This document shows positions 62,114 to 64,000 of a stretch of DNA of 64,000 nucleotides, piece after piece (within the stretch, counting starts at the first letter, position 1; every line of letters begins with the position of its first letter). The position numbers and the translations under genes are program-made. The DNA is taken from contig CP018227.1 in assembly GCA_016865035.1 (NCBI GenBank), forward strand, positions 124,001 to 188,000, written 5' to 3'. The notes beneath the pieces were generated by a model, which saw only the letters and a program-made list of their open reading frames with translations, made no database searches and was not told the DNA's origin. This stretch comes from Kordiimonadales bacterium IMCC3096 (GTDB taxonomy: Bacteria; Pseudomonadota; Alphaproteobacteria; Minwuiales; Minwuiaceae).

Positions 62114-62409
62114 AGGTCGATGCCTCCATGAAGGTTCGTCACGTTGTCATAACCCTGCTGCCGAAGCCACGACACTGCTTGCATACTGCGCATGCCGTGG
62201 TGGCAGTTGAAGATCACCGGGCGGTCCATGGGTACCTCGTCACGCCGCTGCGGCAGGTCACGTAAGGGGATATGGTGTGCGCCTGCGATCCTGCAAAGAT
62301 CCCATTCCCACTTTTCACGCACATCAACGATCAAGGCACGGGAGTCTGTCACCAGCGCGCGGGCTTCGGACGGTGTGATCTCCAGCGGCAGGTCCGTCCC
62401 AGAACTCAA
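62074..62409 (-). CDS. Rhodanese-like domain protein
   Basis: This single-domain 111-residue sulfurtransferase has the active-site cysteine loop CHHGMRS in IFNCHHGMRSMQAVSWLRQQG. IVDVREKWEWDLCRIAGAHHIPL starts the fold, and NVTNLHGGIDLWSQEID ends it. Such proteins transfer sulfur or act as carriers. The start is a TTG, overlapping the stop of the methyltransferase gene by 4 bases. The stop lies 40 bases downstream of the tolC start codon, so the two genes overlap. Confidence 0.92.
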   Translation of the reverse strand: MSSGTDLPLEITPSEARALVTDSRALIVDVREKWEWDLCRIAGAHHIPLRDLPQRRDEVPMDRPVIFNCHHGMRSMQAVSWLRQQGYDNVTNLHGGIDLWSQEIDSSVARY

Positions 62410-63056
62410 AACACGAAGGCCTTGCGCGCCTCGAAACCCGGCAATACCGGTGTCGCGGCATCGAACAGCGGCCGATGGCCAACCACCCCGTTCTCCCGGC
62501 GATAGAGCGTCACCACGCCGACACCATTGCCCCGAACGATGGCCAGCAGCTGCCCACCGTCCGCAATCTGGTCCACAAGGGCCTCGGGCACGCCGGAGAC
62601 AGCCCCCTCGACCAGGATCAGGTCATAGGGTCCCTGGTCCGCCAGCCCCTTTGCCAGATCTCCCTCGACCACCGCCGCATTGGCGATCTGCAGGTCGGCC
62701 AGAAGCTCGGTCGCCGTGGCAGCGAGATCGGGATCGGATTCCAGCGCAACCACCGTACCGGCCAGCATCGCCATTACCGCGCTGGCATAGCCGGTGGCAC
62801 AGCCAACATGCAGCACCGTATCGGTCGGGCCAATCCCTGCGGCCTGCAGCATGCGGGCCAGCACCATCGGCTCCATCAGATAGCGCCCGTTGCCGAGATG
62901 AATGTCCTCATCGACATAGGCGACGCCTGCCAGCGCCTTCGGCAGGAATTTCTCGCGCGGGAGGGTGAGCATCGCATCGGCAATGCGATCATCGGTCAGC
63001 CGGTTCGGTCGCAACTGGCTATCCACCATGGCCTTGCGTGCAGCCTGGAAGTCCAT
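62406..63056 (-). CDS. Protein-L-isoaspartate O-methyltransferase-like protein
   Basis: This 216-residue class I methyltransferase fold protein starts FQAARKAMVDSQLRPNRL. It has the SAM site VLHVGCATGYASAVMAML and GPYDLILVEGAVSGVPEALV. It resembles PCMT but the usual Ser/Thr of the PCMT active site (SXP before the SAM motif) is replaced by YLMEPMVLARM, so repair of isoaspartate is uncertain. This divergent form always sits before the rhodanese-tolC pair in related genomes as far as I recall. It starts 153 bases from tRNA-Cys, which is divergent. Confidence 0.88.
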   Translation of the reverse strand: MDFQAARKAMVDSQLRPNRLTDDRIADAMLTLPREKFLPKALAGVAYVDEDIHLGNGRYLMEPMVLARMLQAAGIGPTDTVLHVGCATGYASAVMAMLAGTVVALESDPDLAATATELLADLQIANAAVVEGDLAKGLADQGPYDLILVEGAVSGVPEALVDQIADGGQLLAIVRGNGVGVVTLYRRENGVVGHRPLFDAATPVLPGFEARKAFVF

Positions 63057-63208
63057 TTTCGCCGTCTCTCCCGCAACGTTGAGTGCACCTTGAGCTTCCT
63101 GCTTATAGTTCCCGCACCTGCGCCACGCAATGCGGCGGATCGGCGTTTGGCCATGCCGCTTGACCGCAGGGGCGTGCCCCGCATATACACCGATGCCCTG
63201 TCGGCTTC

Positions 63209-63282
63209 GGCGCGGTGGCGGAGTGGTTACGCAGCGGACTGCAAATCCGTGTACGCCGGTTCGATTCCGGCCCGCGCCTCCA
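63209..63282 (+). tRNA. tRNA-Cys (anticodon GCA)
   Basis: This 74-base gene folds as a complete cloverleaf. The acceptor GGCGCGG pairs with CCGCGCC, the anticodon stem CGGAC...ATCCG holds the anticodon GCA, the T arm is CCGG-TTCGATT-CCGG, and the CCA tail is encoded (63280-63282). It closely resembles E. coli tRNA-Cys. No mobile element abuts its 3' end. Confidence 0.96.
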
Positions 63283-63357
63283 GCCGAACCGGCAGGCCTT
63301 CACCTTCGGACACGTCCCGCGCGCCGGATCGGCCTGCCGATTCGACCAGCGCGGCCG

Positions 63358-64000
63358 TCAGGGGTTCACGGCAACCACACCGGGCCGTTCGAACAGGCCC
63401 CACCTGCGGACGCCTCGCCTGCCGGCGCTGCAGAGCACCACGGTGGTGAGCAACAGCCACATCCCCTCCCCCACCGGCCCGGCCAGCCAGATCCCCGGCT
63501 CCCCCAGCAGCAACGGCAGGGCCAGCGTCAGCGGGATGCCGAACAGGTAAGGCCTGGAAAGACTGAGCAAGGCGGCGCGCCGGGCATCACCGATGGCCTG
63601 GAAGTGACTGGCGATCATCATCAGCGGTCCGGCAACACAATAGGCCAGCACGATCACCGGCAGGATGCGCGCCACCTCCGCGATGACGAGACGGTCACTC
63701 ACGAACAGTCCGCCGATCGGACCCGCAGATGTCATCATGATGGCCTGCAGCACACCGCAGTACACGAATGCCGTGGCGATCCCGATGCGCAGGCTGCTGT
63801 TGGACCGGTCGAACAGTCCGGCACCATGATTGTTCCCGGTAACCGTCTGCATCGCATGTGACAGCCCGAGCAGCGGCAGATAGGCGAAGGTCATGACCCG
63901 CGTGATGATCCCGTAGGCGGAGACGGTATCCGCATAGTTCGCGCTGTTGATGACCTGGAGCATCAGCATGACTGCCGCGGAACTCAGCGCCAGCCCGACG
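63358..64000 (-). CDS. MATE-family multidrug exporter, C-terminal part (cut by window edge)
   Basis: The frame is open through the right edge, giving at least 214 C-terminal residues. They show about six hydrophobic helices, with the MATE-type pattern RVMTFAYLPLLGLSHAMQTVTGNNHGAG, where G and N residues recur in the second helix bundle. MATE pumps export cationic drugs or metabolites using Na+ or H+ gradients. The stop at 63358-63360 lies 75 bases from the tRNA-Cys gene, and the two converge. The N-terminal half is outside this window. Confidence 0.9.
   Translation of the reverse strand, partial: VGLALSSAAVMLMLQVINSANYADTVSAYGIITRVMTFAYLPLLGLSHAMQTVTGNNHGAGLFDRSNSSLRIGIATAFVYCGVLQAIMMTSAGPIGGLFVSDRLVIAEVARILPVIVLAYCVAGPLMMIASHFQAIGDARRAALLSLSRPYLFGIPLTLALPLLLGEPGIWLAGPVGEGMWLLLTTVVLCSAGRRGVRRWGLFERPGVVAVNP

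Noticed and set aside
63209-63282. tRNA-Cys as an integration site for a mobile element
   Set aside because: No integrase and no repeat of the tRNA 3' end are visible, and the following gene is an ordinary MATE exporter.
1-64000. CRISPR arrays, rRNA operons, prophage or insertion sequences
   Set aside because: No regularly spaced repeats, rRNA sequence, transposase or phage structural genes were seen on either strand.

Overview
The window is a high-GC, gene-dense chromosomal segment from an alphaproteobacterium, most likely a Rhodospirillales-like lineage. The evidence is gene content and order. It carries the lineage marker families PopZ (DUF2497), TrcR/DUF1013, DUF1192 and DUF1194. It has the block argS - SPOR protein - nagZ - scpA - scpB beside a divergent erpA-type gene, and the block isoaspartyl methyltransferase-like - rhodanese - TolC - popZ. 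The species-level placement is inference. I see no prophage, integrase, transposase, CRISPR array or rRNA; one tRNA gene (Cys, anticodon GCA) is present.

Layout. 1-2.4 kb: the end of a truncated gene, a protein with two PAP2 phosphatase domains in one chain, and an Lrp-type regulator. 2.4-4.6 kb: mazG and a nucleotide-sugar dehydrogenase, divergent. 4.65-4.79 kb: a palindromic intergenic repeat. 4.85-9.9 kb: the leftward housekeeping operon argS-SPOR-nagZ-scpA-scpB. 10.1-13.5 kb: erpA-like gene, xthA, a GFA-fold protein, a small membrane protein, a fatty acid hydroxylase-type enzyme and a truncated haemoglobin. 13.6-26 kb: a rightward run with dsbB and coq7, two glycosyltransferases flanking a histidine phosphatase, a PH-like membrane protein, a complete oligopeptide-type ABC importer and an asparagine synthetase. 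Many of these genes overlap by exactly 4 bases (ATGA). 26-38.5 kb: an accessory, metabolism-oriented region with a DUF1194 protein coupled to a lone molybdenum hydroxylase large subunit, two tandem GH3-family acyl-adenylating enzymes, two flavin monooxygenases of Baeyer-Villiger type, an AEC-family permease and an AGCS amino-acid symporter. 38.5-43.4 kb: a universal stress protein, a leucyl aminopeptidase-family protein, a lone TAXI solute-binding protein and a lone acyl-CoA carboxyltransferase. 43.4-48.2 kb: a trehalose operon otsB - GH15 hydrolase - otsA - glk, in which the GH15 gene is interrupted by one in-frame TAG. 48.3-56.2 kb: trcR, a quinone oxidoreductase, a DUF1192 gene, a structured 490-base non-coding region, metY, an alpha/beta hydrolase, an MFS carrier, an acyl-CoA dehydrogenase and plsY. 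56.2-63.1 kb: leftward genes for an SMP-30 protein, a J-protein, a Sel1 protein, PhzF, PopZ, TolC, a rhodanese and a methyltransferase. The window ends with tRNA-Cys and a MATE exporter cut by the right edge.

The points most worth a second look are: the in-frame amber codon in the GH15 gene of the trehalose operon; the tandem PAP2 fusion; the GH3 x2 / monooxygenase x2 / AEC / molybdenum hydroxylase neighbourhood, which superficially resembles plant auxin chemistry; the chain of coupled genes joining two glycosyltransferases to a peptide importer; and the non-coding region upstream of metY, which holds a CU-rich hairpin, a candidate promoter and a strong terminator.

Most long frames on the strand opposite a gene are by-products of high GC at third codon positions and are not reported as genes.
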